From: Bacillus sp. EB106-08-02-XG196
GTDB taxonomy: Bacteria; Bacillota; Bacilli; Bacillales; Cytobacillaceae
Reading direction: 5' to 3'
Length of the DNA stretch: 64,000 bases
Assembly: GCF_013396335.1 (NCBI RefSeq)
Contig: NZ_JABWSY010000002.1
Location: forward strand, 186,296-250,295
In this document: piece by piece, positions 9,058 to 17,633 of the stretch
Position numbering within the stretch: the stretch's first letter is position 1
Layout of the letters: each line of letters opens with the position of its first letter
Translations under genes and position numbers: made by a program
The notes under the pieces: generated by a model
Databases searched by the model: none
Told to the model about the DNA's origin: nothing
The model's input: only the letters and a program-made list of their open reading frames with translations

Positions 9058-9567
9058 TTATTGATCGTACTTCTTTACCATTCCATATAATTGGGCTGAT
9101 GTAACCGGACCATTGTAATGCTCTCTTACTACTCCTTGTCTATCGATGACAAATGTTTCTGGCTGCCCTGTTACATTATACTTTTTTGCAATTTTGGAAT
9201 TGTAGTCAAACACATAAACGGCAGGCGTGTTATATTTTTCTAGGAACTTTTTCACTCGGTCCATTGTTTCGCCTTTGTTAATCATAATTAATCGGTATTT
9301 ATCGCCGTAATCCCTTGCAAATGCCTCAAGTTCTGGAGCTTCATCCACACACGGTTTACACCATGATGCAAAATAATTTAAGATGATTATTTCGCCTTTG
9401 TAATCAGAGAGCTTCGTATTGGTTCCATCTAAATTTGGGAGTTCGAAATTATAGGCTTGGTCACCAACATCGGTATTGTCACCTTTACTAGCCAAACTAT
9501 ATCCAAAAAAGCCAAACATTCCAATTAATAGAAACAATACGAGTAAGTTTATGACTCGTCTGCTCAT
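9058..9567 (-). CDS. CcmG/ResA-like thiol-disulfide oxidoreductase
   Basis: A 169-residue membrane-anchored thioredoxin-fold protein: one N-terminal helix (about 5-23), then a TlpA/ResA-like domain with the active site ASWCKPCVDEAPELEAFA and the cis-Pro segment VTGQPETFVIDRQG. It would reduce the apocytochrome CxxCH cysteines outside the membrane. It is the last gene of the ccm operon. The second ATG of an ATGATG pair is chosen for 7-nt spacing from AGGAGG; 9570 is an equally possible start. Confidence 0.85.
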   Translation of the reverse strand: MSRRVINLLVLFLLIGMFGFFGYSLASKGDNTDVGDQAYNFELPNLDGTNTKLSDYKGEIIILNYFASWCKPCVDEAPELEAFARDYGDKYRLIMINKGETMDRVKKFLEKYNTPAVYVFDYNSKIAKKYNVTGQPETFVIDRQGVVREHYNGPVTSAQLYGMVKKYDQ

Positions 9568-9589
9568 CATGCTTCCTCCTAACAACCCC

Positions 9590-9715
9590 TTATTTATCTA
9601 GTTGTTTTAAAAACTCAATATCTTTTTTCAGGCTGCTATGACGCTTTCCAATAAGAAGCATATAACCAAAAATAACTAACCAAACAACTGAATAGGCTCC
9701 ATACATGAATTCCAT
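9590..9715 (-). CDS. ccmD: CcmD-like small membrane peptide
   Basis: A 41-codon ORF with an AGGAGG site 9 nt before its ATG. It encodes MEFMYGAYSVVWLVIFGYML, one membrane helix, followed by a basic and then charged helix (RHSSLKKDIEFLKQL). This size, topology and position right after ccmC match CcmD, which links the CcmABC haem-release complex to CcmE. Sequence conservation of CcmD is weak, so the call rests on topology and location. Confidence 0.75.
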   Translation of the reverse strand: MEFMYGAYSVVWLVIFGYMLLIGKRHSSLKKDIEFLKQLDK

Positions 9716-9728
9716 AATAAAATTCCTC

Positions 9729-10490
9729 CTAGTTTTCTAATTTCTCACGTAATTTTTCTTTGTACTGGTCAACTTTAATTTTCATATTTTCAAAAGAAAC
9801 ACCCTTATGAAGAAGGTAGGCATAAAGGAAAGTAAAAGCAGTAATCGTAACTAATAAAGCAACGAGCATACTTGGTGCTATTCCGCCGCCTTGTTGTGAT
9901 GGACCATCTCCGAATACGATTGGGTGGAATTTAGATTGCCACCAGCGAATCGCAAAGAATACGATTGGAACATCAGCAAATCCGATAATTCCAAATACTG
10001 CAGCTAATCTAGCTTTTTTATCCCAAACTCCATCCATCTGACGAACCATCAAGTATGCTACAAAAAGGAAGAATAGGATTAGTGTTGTGGTTAGGCGTGG
10101 TTCCCAAGCCCACCATGTATTCCATGAAGACTTTGCCCATATAGGTCCTGTCGTTAGAACAATGATTGTAAATACAACACCAATTTCAGCAGATACATAG
10201 GCGTATGTATCATAAATCCGTTTGCGTTTTATTAAAAATAGAATACTAAAGACAAATGTTACAAAGAAAGCTAAAAAAGCTACCCATGCTGATGGAACAT
10301 GCATATAAAATATCTTTTGTACGGCTCCCATTGTCTTTTCTATTTCTGCATAAAGGAAAATAAAGTAGAATGCCGCCAACATCGTAGCTACCATTCCACC
10401 ATATAATATTTTGGTAACCAGCGAACTTTTTATCGGTGCCAAATCTGTTATAGGAAGAGGCGCCTTTTCTCTTTCAAGATTCATACTCAT
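9729..10490 (-). CDS. ccmC: haem exporter/handling protein CcmC
   Basis: A 253-residue polytopic protein of the haem-handling superfamily, with the tryptophan-rich segment WNTWWAWEPRLTTTLILFF and a histidine in the external-loop motif YMHVPSAWVAF. About six membrane helices are predicted. CcmC loads haem onto CcmE. The start ATG is preceded by GGAGG at 8 nt. It lies between ccmB and the ccmD-like gene. Confidence 0.93.
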   Translation of the reverse strand: MSMNLEREKAPLPITDLAPIKSSLVTKILYGGMVATMLAAFYFIFLYAEIEKTMGAVQKIFYMHVPSAWVAFLAFFVTFVFSILFLIKRKRIYDTYAYVSAEIGVVFTIIVLTTGPIWAKSSWNTWWAWEPRLTTTLILFFLFVAYLMVRQMDGVWDKKARLAAVFGIIGFADVPIVFFAIRWWQSKFHPIVFGDGPSQQGGGIAPSMLVALLVTITAFTFLYAYLLHKGVSFENMKIKVDQYKEKLREKLEN

Positions 10491-10493
10491 CTA

Positions 10494-11168
10494 TTAAACC
10501 TCCAGAACGTACTCAATTAGTAAAAAGCATAGTACAAAGAAAATTACATCATAGGCTGCGACCAATTGCAGCCAAGCAATAGCACTTGGTAATTTCTCCA
10601 TATTAGTAAGAATAATTTTTGTTGCTTGGGTAACACCAATTAATACCGGGCTTGTCATTGGGAAGAGCAAAAGCGGTAATAACATCTCACTGCTCTTAGA
10701 ATTGGAAGCTAATGCGGCCAAGAAAGTTCCAATTGCAATGAATCCAAAGCTCCCAACAAACAACACTAAAATAAAATATAAAATACTGCCATTTACTTTA
10801 AAATCAAATAGTAGAAATAGGAAGGGAACCGCGACAATTTCTACTATTAAAATCATCGAGAAGTTTGCCATGAATTTGCCTAAATAAATACTAGAGGCTT
10901 CCATTGGTGCAACTAATAAACCATGCATTGTATCATTTCGCTGCTCAGATATTAACGAGCGATTAAGGCCTAAAATTCCCGAAAATACAATGATGATCCA
11001 AACAGCACCTGGAATCACTGCTTTTGTCGTATTGTTTGCTGGATCAAAAGCAAAGCTTAGGACTAAGATGACTAACCCAGCAAAAATAATCATCGTACCC
11101 AAAACTTGTTTTGTTCTGAGTTCAGAATAGATATCTTTTTTGGCAATTGTGAGGGCTGCTCTAAACAT
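10494..11168 (-). CDS. ccmB: CcmB, permease subunit of the CcmAB ABC complex
   Basis: A 224-residue CcmB-family permease with six predicted membrane helices and the recognisable motif LISEQRNDTMHGLLVAPM. Together with CcmA it releases holo-CcmE from CcmC using ATP. Its start overlaps the ccmA stop in a TAATG arrangement, suggesting translational coupling. Confidence 0.92.
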   Translation of the reverse strand: MFRAALTIAKKDIYSELRTKQVLGTMIIFAGLVILVLSFAFDPANNTTKAVIPGAVWIIIVFSGILGLNRSLISEQRNDTMHGLLVAPMEASSIYLGKFMANFSMILIVEIVAVPFLFLLFDFKVNGSILYFILVLFVGSFGFIAIGTFLAALASNSKSSEMLLPLLLFPMTSPVLIGVTQATKIILTNMEKLPSAIAWLQLVAAYDVIFFVLCFLLIEYVLEV

Positions 11169-11872
11169 TACGATACTCCCTCCACTAATGCCTGGTATTT
11201 TTCAGAAACTAAGCCTAATGATTTATTATTAATGCTAAAATCATCAGCTATCTTTCCGTTCTTCACAATAATAATTCGATCACAGATTTCAGCTGCTTGT
11301 TTGAAATCGTGAGTAACCATTAATGTCGTACATCCCTTTTCTTTCATGGAAAGAACAACATGATTTAGAATCGTAATCGCACCTTGGTCCAATCCAGTAT
11401 GCGGTTCGTCAAGAAGCATGATTTTCGGATCATGGATAATGGCCCTTGCTATTGCAATTCTTTGGATCATCCCACGGGAGAAATTCTTTACTGGTTCATT
11501 AATGAAGAATGACAAGCCTACTTCTTTTACCAATTGTCTTGCTCTATTTTCAACGTCCTTGACACCATATAACTCACCGAAAAACAGTAAATTTTCTAGC
11601 GGTGTGTAATGATCGTACAGCAAGCTGGAATGCGGTAAGTATCCAAACAGTTTTTTCACTTCTATATGATCCTTTTTAAGATCCAATCCGTTAATCTTTA
11701 CAAGGCCTGATGAAGGCTTTATTAATGTTGCCAGCACTTTTAAAAGTGTACTCTTTCCCGCTCCATTTGGACCAAGAATAGCAACTGTTTCACCTTGTTT
11801 GATTGATAGGTCAACACCTCGAAGAATTAACTTATTGTCGGCTTGCTTTGTAAGCTTCTTTATTTCAATCAT
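11168..11872 (-). CDS. ccmA: CcmA, ATPase subunit of the CcmAB ABC complex
   Basis: A 234-residue ABC ATPase: Walker A GPNGAGKSTLLK, a divergent signature NFSRGMIQRIAIARAI (FSRGM in place of LSGGQ), Walker B IMLLDEPHTGLD and the H-loop MVTHD. The CcmA subfamily commonly has such a degenerate signature. The ATG at 11872 has a GAGGG site 7 nt upstream. The C-terminus overlaps ccmB by one base. Confidence 0.92.
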   Translation of the reverse strand: MIEIKKLTKQADNKLILRGVDLSIKQGETVAILGPNGAGKSTLLKVLATLIKPSSGLVKINGLDLKKDHIEVKKLFGYLPHSSLLYDHYTPLENLLFFGELYGVKDVENRARQLVKEVGLSFFINEPVKNFSRGMIQRIAIARAIIHDPKIMLLDEPHTGLDQGAITILNHVVLSMKEKGCTTLMVTHDFKQAAEICDRIIIVKNGKIADDFSINNKSLGLVSEKYQALVEGVS

Positions 11873-11895
11873 CAAGTATCCCTCGCATTCCGACG

Positions 11896-12891
11896 TTACT
11901 CTACAAATTGGCGTAAATTCATCTTAACTTGTACTAAATGCTGCTTATATGCAGAAAGTTTGGCTTGATAATCCTCTTCTGACATATTTCCATCATCGAA
12001 ATTTTCTTCTAATTCAAGGATTTTATCCATAATCGCCTTTTGCTTTGCCATTAAATTCTTAAATGCATTTTCTTCTTTGTCAGCACCAAGTCTCTTCTCT
12101 TCTGCTCTTGCTTTCATTCTAAAGTAAGCAAAATAGGACAACACTGCGATAATAATGGCAGCCATTACAATTAAGAACACATGTGGGTCCCAACTGCGCA
12201 GCGGAGATTGTGACCACATGCGAAGATGACCAGGATTATGGAAGGCGGGTGCTGTTTTTGTTACATTTCCACTAGTTTCACTTACACCTTGTTCTGTAGT
12301 ACCTTGAGCTGCACTTGCTGATGGCTGTTTATCTTTGTTATAAATCATTGTAAAGGCTTGTTTTGCTTGGATGCCTTCAACACTGTATCCCTGATAATTT
12401 TGATCATCCATCTTGAATAGCCCTTGATTGGTAGCAGTAATGTTCTTAAATTCAATACTACCCATTCCCTCAGGAACAAGAATTTGCATCATCTGAACAG
12501 GATAGTCGAAGTTCAGGTTAATTTCCTCGCCCTTTGCGATTCTGTAGCTGTATGGCAAAACAACGGTCTGATTGGCTGGGATAGGATCTGTTGTAATGAA
12601 TCCTGTATCAACCTGTTTTTGAGCAATTTTGTTATCTAAAAAGGTAAATCCAGTTGCTCCTGTCGGAATAGTGACATTCAGTACTGCTTCACCCTTGCCG
12701 TCACCTTTAACTTCCTCTGATGAAGTATTGGTATAGTTCACCATATTCATCATATTAGTTGAACCATCTTCTGCAGGGCTGACGACTAGGTAATGCATAT
12801 CAACGGATATCGCTGATTCCCCTGCTGCCATTCCATTTAATGGAATCAGCAGCAGCAGTCCGAGGAGGAAAACGGTGACTTTCTTAATCAC
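11896..12891 (-). CDS. membrane-anchored protein of the ccm operon (unknown function)
   Basis: A 331-residue protein with a signal peptide (1-22), a beta-rich extracellular domain of about 180 residues, a low-complexity Ser/Thr/Gly linker, one membrane helix (VFLIVMAAIIIAVLSYFAYF) and a cytoplasmic helical tail containing LEENFDDGNMSEEDYQAKL, a SHOCT/CcmI-like motif. It begins with a GTG overlapping the preceding stop. Architecture is shared with the first gene of the operon (16260-17324). I do not recognise a named family; its place between ccmI-like and ccmA genes implies a role in cytochrome c assembly. Confidence 0.75.
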   Translation of the reverse strand: MIKKVTVFLLGLLLLIPLNGMAAGESAISVDMHYLVVSPAEDGSTNMMNMVNYTNTSSEEVKGDGKGEAVLNVTIPTGATGFTFLDNKIAQKQVDTGFITTDPIPANQTVVLPYSYRIAKGEEINLNFDYPVQMMQILVPEGMGSIEFKNITATNQGLFKMDDQNYQGYSVEGIQAKQAFTMIYNKDKQPSASAAQGTTEQGVSETSGNVTKTAPAFHNPGHLRMWSQSPLRSWDPHVFLIVMAAIIIAVLSYFAYFRMKARAEEKRLGADKEENAFKNLMAKQKAIMDKILELEENFDDGNMSEEDYQAKLSAYKQHLVQVKMNLRQFVE

Positions 12892-13265
12892 TTTCCTCCC
12901 CCCTTATTATTTTTATGACTCTTCATTGTCGCTTCAATTTCACTTTCTATTTCAGCCATTAAATCCTTGTCAACGGATTGAGATGTTATTTGCTCTTCTT
13001 CTTCCTTCATAATGCTGACTACTTGGGATTCATATTGCTTCTTAAGATTTTTGTAATCTGCGTGTGAAATTTTATCCATCTTGTATTCAAACTCTAGTTC
13101 ATTCAGTGTGGATAAAAGCACTTCTTTATTGGAAGCAGAATCCTGACCCATATTCGCAAAACTTAAATACGAATTCCAAGAAAAGAAGGGTGCAAGAACG
13201 AGAAATAAACAAATGAGCACAAGGGCTGCTGTAAATACCATTGAAATGATCGAGATTTCTTGCAT
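12888..13265 (-). CDS. CcmI-like membrane protein
   Basis: A 125-residue protein with one N-terminal membrane helix followed by a cytoplasmic helical segment with LLSTLNELEFEYKMDKISHA, the pattern of CcmI N-terminal regions and SHOCT-like modules. CcmI normally presents apocytochrome to the CcmFH ligase, but the TPR part is absent here. ATG 13265 is chosen over the GTG at 13274 because AGGA lies about 10 nt upstream of the ATG. It overlaps the next gene by 4 bp. Confidence 0.7.
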   Translation of the reverse strand: MQEISIISMVFTAALVLICLFLVLAPFFSWNSYLSFANMGQDSASNKEVLLSTLNELEFEYKMDKISHADYKNLKKQYESQVVSIMKEEEEQITSQSVDKDLMAEIESEIEATMKSHKNNKGGGK

Positions 13266-13277
13266 TATGTTCACATC

Positions 13278-13781
13278 CTAAAGATACTTTTTGCGTTCTT
13301 CTTCAATCATAGACGAGAGGATTTCTTCTTCCACCTCATCCTTTACCTTTTCGTTGTCTAGGGTTAATTCATCCGTTCCTTTTTTCTTCACCCATTTACG
13401 AATGATGAAGAATATCGCTGCCCCCGCAATGGCTAACGCTGCAAAAGGCATTATCCAAGCAACTAAACTAAACCCGCTTTTTTCTGGGGCTGTTAAAATT
13501 TCTTCACCGTAAATATTGACGTAGTATTCACGAATTTTGTCTTTATCCCAGCCCTTATTCATCATTTCAACGATGTCTTCCTTAAAACCAATTGTGAGAT
13601 TACAAGTCTTAGGATCGCATTCAAAATGGTCTTGACCACAGCCGCAGGTGCACATGAATTGAGACGCAGCTGCTTCGAATTCCTTCGATTTGTAGTCGAA
13701 CTCTTTTGCTCCTGCTTGAAAGGTTGTAGCCTGAAAAATAAAGGCAATTAGAAGGAGTCCAATATAAATTTTATTTTTCAC
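13278..13781 (-). CDS. ccmH: CcmH-like protein with a CxCGC motif
   Basis: A 167-residue protein: N-terminal hydrophobic helix, a short external domain with MCTCGCGQDHFECDPKTC followed by three-helix CcmH-type residues (KEDIVEMMNKGWDKDKI and REYYVNIYGEEILTAPEKSG), then a second membrane helix. CcmH normally has an LRCxxCQ motif that reduces apocytochrome; here it is a cysteine-rich CxCGCG...C variant. It starts at a GTG one base after the ccmF stop. Homology to CcmH is inferred from length, helical pattern and context. Confidence 0.8.
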   Translation of the reverse strand: MKNKIYIGLLLIAFIFQATTFQAGAKEFDYKSKEFEAAASQFMCTCGCGQDHFECDPKTCNLTIGFKEDIVEMMNKGWDKDKIREYYVNIYGEEILTAPEKSGFSLVAWIMPFAALAIAGAAIFFIIRKWVKKKGTDELTLDNEKVKDEVEEEILSSMIEEERKKYL

Positions 13782-13782
13782 A

Positions 13783-15765
13783 TTAAGACACCTCTTTGCG
13801 TACTCCTGTGTATCTTGGAGTAATATTTTGATATTTTCCATTCCACACGGCAAACAGCGAGCCGATAACAATCATAAAGGATCCAATCCATAGCCATGCA
13901 ATCATTGGATTAACTTTCACAATAAAGGTTGCTTTTCCATCATCTTCCCAATCACTTAATACAACGTATAAATCCTCTTTTAAGGATGTGATTAGTCCAA
14001 CTTCTGATGATGGCTGATCCCAGTTGCCATAGAAAACTTTTTCAGGCTGGATATTTCCAATTCGTTTACCGTTTTTGAAAACCGTCATTTCCGCGTAAAC
14101 GATATCATTTATACCTTCCTTTTTTTGATCAAGACGCTCGTAATTAATACGGTAATCCTTCACTTCAATGGAATCCCCTAAGTTTACTGTTTTCATAGTT
14201 TGTACATCATAGTTTTGCGATCCGATAATACCCATCGCGATAAACGCAATACCGATGTGGACAATATAACCACCATAGCGCCTGCGGTTTTTGGTCATCA
14301 AGCGATAAAGTGAAAGATAAAATTTTTCACTTGTCATTTTCCTTCTTGCTTTAACTCCACGATAAAACTCAAGGAAGTGAGTAATTAAGAGAAGAACGAT
14401 AACTCCAAAGCCGATTACTGCCCAGGCTTTTTGTATTCCTAGTACAACCATTAAAGCCATTGCTGCAACAGCAAGAATTGCTGGAATCAAGAAGTTTTTC
14501 TTTAAGTTTTTTAATGATGACCTTTGCCATGCCAGCAATGGACATACCGCCATTACAAACATCATAGATAATAGAATAGGAGCTTGAACGGTATTAAAGA
14601 ATGGCATCCCTACTGTAACCTTTGTACCTCGTACAGCTTCTGATACTAATGGGAATACTGTTCCCCAGAATACCCCAAACGCCGCTCCCACTAACAATAA
14701 GTTATTAATTAAGAAACTGCTTTCTTTAGAAATATAGGAATTGAACTCACCGGCACTGCGTTTAAGCAGGTTGTAACGGCTCATTAAGACATACAATGCC
14801 CCTATAACCATTACACCCATAAAGATTAAGAAGTATAATCCTAGATTTGAGTTAGCAAATGCGTGAACCGATGTAAGAACACCACTTCGAACAAGGAATG
14901 TTCCAAACAATGTTAATGCATAAGAAGTAATGATTAAGCTTATGTTCCAAATCTTTAACATGTTTTTTCGTTCTTGAATCATAACGGAGTGCAAGAACGC
15001 AGTTGCCGTTAACCATGGCATAAAGGATGCATTTTCAACTGGATCCCATGCCCAGTAACCGCCCCAGCCTAGCTCGACATAAGCCCACTGGCCGCCAAAA
15101 ATATTACCTAGACTTAAAAACAACCAAGCTATAATTGTCCAGCGTCTAGTCATTTTAATCCAGAAGTCATCCACGTTTTTCAATAACAGTGCTGCCATTG
15201 CAAAGGCAAACGGAATAGCAAGTCCTACATAACCAAGGTAAAGTGTAACAGGATGGATAATCATTCCCGGGTTTTGCAGCATTGGGTTTAAGCCATGACC
15301 TTCGATTGGAACTTGATCCAACAGTATAAATGGTTTAGCAACAAATCCAAGGATTAAAAAGAAAAATACGATATTTCCTAATAGAATGGCGGAAATATAC
15401 GGAACCATCGGATTTCCTCTCATTTTGCGTGAGAAGGCAATCATTACAGTGTAAAGAACTAGGAAGAAAGTCCATAATAGCAATGAGCCTGAATTCCCCG
15501 CCCATAGTGCTGTAAGTTTATAAATAATTGGAAGTTCACTGCTGGTGTAATCACTAACATATTCATATTGAAATTGGGATGTAGCTAGCAAATAAAATAA
15601 GGAAAGCATTGCCATAGAGGCGCAGACTAGGATAGCGATTACTCCACCCTTACCGCTATTAATTAATTTTTGATTCTTAGTGCTAATCCCCAGCGTGATG
15701 ATGAGGAGTGAATAGATTGCTAGCGCTAAGCCTATATAAATTGTTGCATTAGCAAATAAGTACAT
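13783..15765 (-). CDS. ccmF: CcmF, haem lyase / cytochrome c synthetase
   Basis: A 660-residue polytopic protein with about fifteen membrane helices and the WWD domain GWGGYWAWDPVENASFMPWL near residues 230-250, plus conserved histidines in external loops. CcmF attaches haem from CcmE to the CxxCH cysteines of apocytochromes. A large C-terminal external domain (about residues 510-620) is present as in the family. It lies 15 bp downstream of ccmE and one base upstream of ccmH. Confidence 0.96.
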   Translation of the reverse strand: MYLFANATIYIGLALAIYSLLIITLGISTKNQKLINSGKGGVIAILVCASMAMLSLFYLLATSQFQYEYVSDYTSSELPIIYKLTALWAGNSGSLLLWTFFLVLYTVMIAFSRKMRGNPMVPYISAILLGNIVFFFLILGFVAKPFILLDQVPIEGHGLNPMLQNPGMIIHPVTLYLGYVGLAIPFAFAMAALLLKNVDDFWIKMTRRWTIIAWLFLSLGNIFGGQWAYVELGWGGYWAWDPVENASFMPWLTATAFLHSVMIQERKNMLKIWNISLIITSYALTLFGTFLVRSGVLTSVHAFANSNLGLYFLIFMGVMVIGALYVLMSRYNLLKRSAGEFNSYISKESSFLINNLLLVGAAFGVFWGTVFPLVSEAVRGTKVTVGMPFFNTVQAPILLSMMFVMAVCPLLAWQRSSLKNLKKNFLIPAILAVAAMALMVVLGIQKAWAVIGFGVIVLLLITHFLEFYRGVKARRKMTSEKFYLSLYRLMTKNRRRYGGYIVHIGIAFIAMGIIGSQNYDVQTMKTVNLGDSIEVKDYRINYERLDQKKEGINDIVYAEMTVFKNGKRIGNIQPEKVFYGNWDQPSSEVGLITSLKEDLYVVLSDWEDDGKATFIVKVNPMIAWLWIGSFMIVIGSLFAVWNGKYQNITPRYTGVRKEVS

Positions 15766-15780
15766 ATCGTCACCTTCTTA

Positions 15781-16251
15781 TTATTTTGCACTTTCTGGTT
15801 CTGTTGGTGGCTGATCTAATAATTTTTTATGTGCTTCAGGATCATAGTTTTCAACATCTTCACCCTCATATTTAGAAGGGCATCTTGTTTTAACTGTTTC
15901 AGCGACAAATGTATTTTTCTTAGTAGGTGCGCCTTGGAGAATAACAATAACACCCTCAGAGAAGTTATCTGGCCTTGTGCCGTTATGGATAACATGCATT
16001 AGGTTTCCCTCGTTATCTTCTAAATCAAACTTCAATTCGATTTTATCTGGGTTCCATTTAATAGATTCTTCGATTAATAGTCCTTCTACCGTTACAAAAT
16101 CATCTTTATGTTTTTCTTGGTTAGCCAAAAGATCTTTCATTGTTAATTCGATGCCGCTTGATCCTGGTGTAGCTGCCATAAGTAAGAAAACGATTGCCCC
16201 TGCGATAATAAAACCACCCAGCATAACGATTGTGTTCTTTTTCACACCCAT
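15781..16251 (-). CDS. ccmE: CcmE haem chaperone, Cys (CxxxY) variant
   Basis: A 156-residue protein with an N-terminal anchor (about 8-27) and an OB-fold. In classical CcmE a histidine in HxxxY binds haem covalently. Here the corresponding motif is KTRCPSKYEGEDVENY, giving CPSKY, so Cys replaces His. This CxxxY form is known from archaea and some bacteria with variant System I. The start and domain length are normal, and an acidic, proline-rich tail follows. Confidence 0.92.
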   Translation of the reverse strand: MGVKKNTIVMLGGFIIAGAIVFLLMAATPGSSGIELTMKDLLANQEKHKDDFVTVEGLLIEESIKWNPDKIELKFDLEDNEGNLMHVIHNGTRPDNFSEGVIVILQGAPTKKNTFVAETVKTRCPSKYEGEDVENYDPEAHKKLLDQPPTEPESAK

Positions 16252-16259
16252 TCACCCCA

Positions 16260-17324
16260 TTAAATTAATTTTTTCATTTCTTCATCGTACGTTTCCTGAT
16301 CAATCTTTCCCGCTAAAAGCTTTTTACGTAATTCCTTTTTATCGTCAACACTAATTGACTTCGTTTCTTTTTTACCTAGTTGCTTTTTCGGGTGTTGGAT
16401 CGCTGCTTTAGAACTAGATGCTTTAGGTGCAGAATATGATTTTCCTTTTAACCCCAAGTAAACAAACACACCGGCTATGATAATGGCGATTCCAATAACG
16501 ACAGCACCACCAATGCCAATTAGCGGTCGATTTCCACCTGATTCAGTTGATCCACCTGATCCGCCAGAAATTTGATCTGTTGCTGTACCATTAACACTAG
16601 TATGGTTTTCATCATTAGGAGGTTGTTTCTCATTAATAGCATCTAAAGTAGATTTGAAACCATCTTTTTGATAAGAAAATGAATATTCATAGCTTTCTCC
16701 TATTTTTACATCTTTGTATTGGTAGTAGAATAACTCTTCACCATATTCACTTTTCGTAATATTTGGTGCCTTCGGTTCTAGTGTGATCTCTTTTGCTTCC
16801 ATTGGAGCATAGAAGATTACGTCTAATGTTCCAATCTCTGTTGGGTTACTATATTCGTATGTAAAGCTTCTCTTATCTTTTACATCTACTGCGCTCGTAT
16901 AATACTCGACAACGAATCTATATGATTCATTATTCTTTATTGCTTTTGAAGGTTTCCAAGAAATAGTTCTCTTTTCTTTATTCACATCAAATGGCCGTTG
17001 TACTTCGGGCTTGTTGTCTTCTGGAAATTCAGCAACTAGGTATGCTTGGAATCCTTTTTCACTAGCTGGAACAGCTAATTCAACTTTCCCATCAAAATCT
17101 TGTCCGCTTTTGTTTGTAAAAGTTCCATATTGTCCCACTAGTAAAGATGGGGTATCTTTTGCCCAACCTTCTGGATAATCAAACTCTGGCATTACCTGAA
17201 TTTGCATTTCCGTATAGGGAAACTTCTCTGGCTGAAAGGTTGTTTCGGCCTTAGCGTTTGAAATGATAAAACTTGATAAAAATGAAGTAATTACAAATAA
17301 AGCCAACAACTTTTTTTTAAGCAT
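16260..17324 (-). CDS. first gene of the ccm operon: secreted-domain membrane protein with SHOCT-like tail
   Basis: A 354-residue protein with a signal peptide (1-26), a beta-rich extracellular region (about 30-235), a Gly/Ser linker, one membrane helix (IGIGGAVVIGIAIIIAGVFV) and a basic cytoplasmic tail ending KKELRKKLLAGKIDQETYDE, a SHOCT-like pattern. It shares this topology with the gene at 11896-12891. No catalytic motif is evident. It is 8 bp upstream of ccmE and is probably an accessory factor of the pathway. Confidence 0.75.
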   Translation of the reverse strand: MLKKKLLALFVITSFLSSFIISNAKAETTFQPEKFPYTEMQIQVMPEFDYPEGWAKDTPSLLVGQYGTFTNKSGQDFDGKVELAVPASEKGFQAYLVAEFPEDNKPEVQRPFDVNKEKRTISWKPSKAIKNNESYRFVVEYYTSAVDVKDKRSFTYEYSNPTEIGTLDVIFYAPMEAKEITLEPKAPNITKSEYGEELFYYQYKDVKIGESYEYSFSYQKDGFKSTLDAINEKQPPNDENHTSVNGTATDQISGGSGGSTESGGNRPLIGIGGAVVIGIAIIIAGVFVYLGLKGKSYSAPKASSSKAAIQHPKKQLGKKETKSISVDDKKELRKKLLAGKIDQETYDEEMKKLI

Positions 17325-17633
17325 GTTAATCCTCCTTGAGCTCCTAAGCTATTTTTCACTATAGCCCTCTTTGAAATAAATATAATATTAATCATCTGTG
17401 TATAGTTGATTCACTTATGAACATTTTGTAAAAGGGGTATAAACGTTACGTTTTTGTCAAAAAATGCCCACAGAATGTTCACATTTATCTTTCTGCCATA
17501 AAAACCCCCCTATTTTTTTATCTCAACTAGTACTATAAACCCAAAACTATTTAACTAATTGGCTTGAAAATGAACGTTTTGTTAATTAAATTGCATACTA
17601 AAAAACCCTGAATCCGAAGATCCAGGGTTTTCG
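17325..17633. promoter_or_regulatory. intergenic region upstream of the ccm operon
   Basis: A 309-bp AT-rich gap holding the presumed ccm promoter. It contains the small palindrome AAACG-tta-CGTTT (17441-17453). TGAACATTTTGTAAA (17418 onward) and TGAACGTTTTGTTAA (17571 onward) are near-identical direct repeats. TGTGAACATTC lies on the minus strand at 17472-17482. These could be operator half-sites. The terminator of the cytochrome gene occupies the right part. No ORF is convincing. Confidence 0.4.
17602..17632 (-). terminator. terminator after the cytochrome c gene
   Basis: Hairpin AAACCCTG...ccgaag...CAGGGTTT with flanking A/T tracts, directly after the cytochrome stop codon. It separates the lipoprotein-cytochrome unit from the ccm operon. 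Confidence 0.85.
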
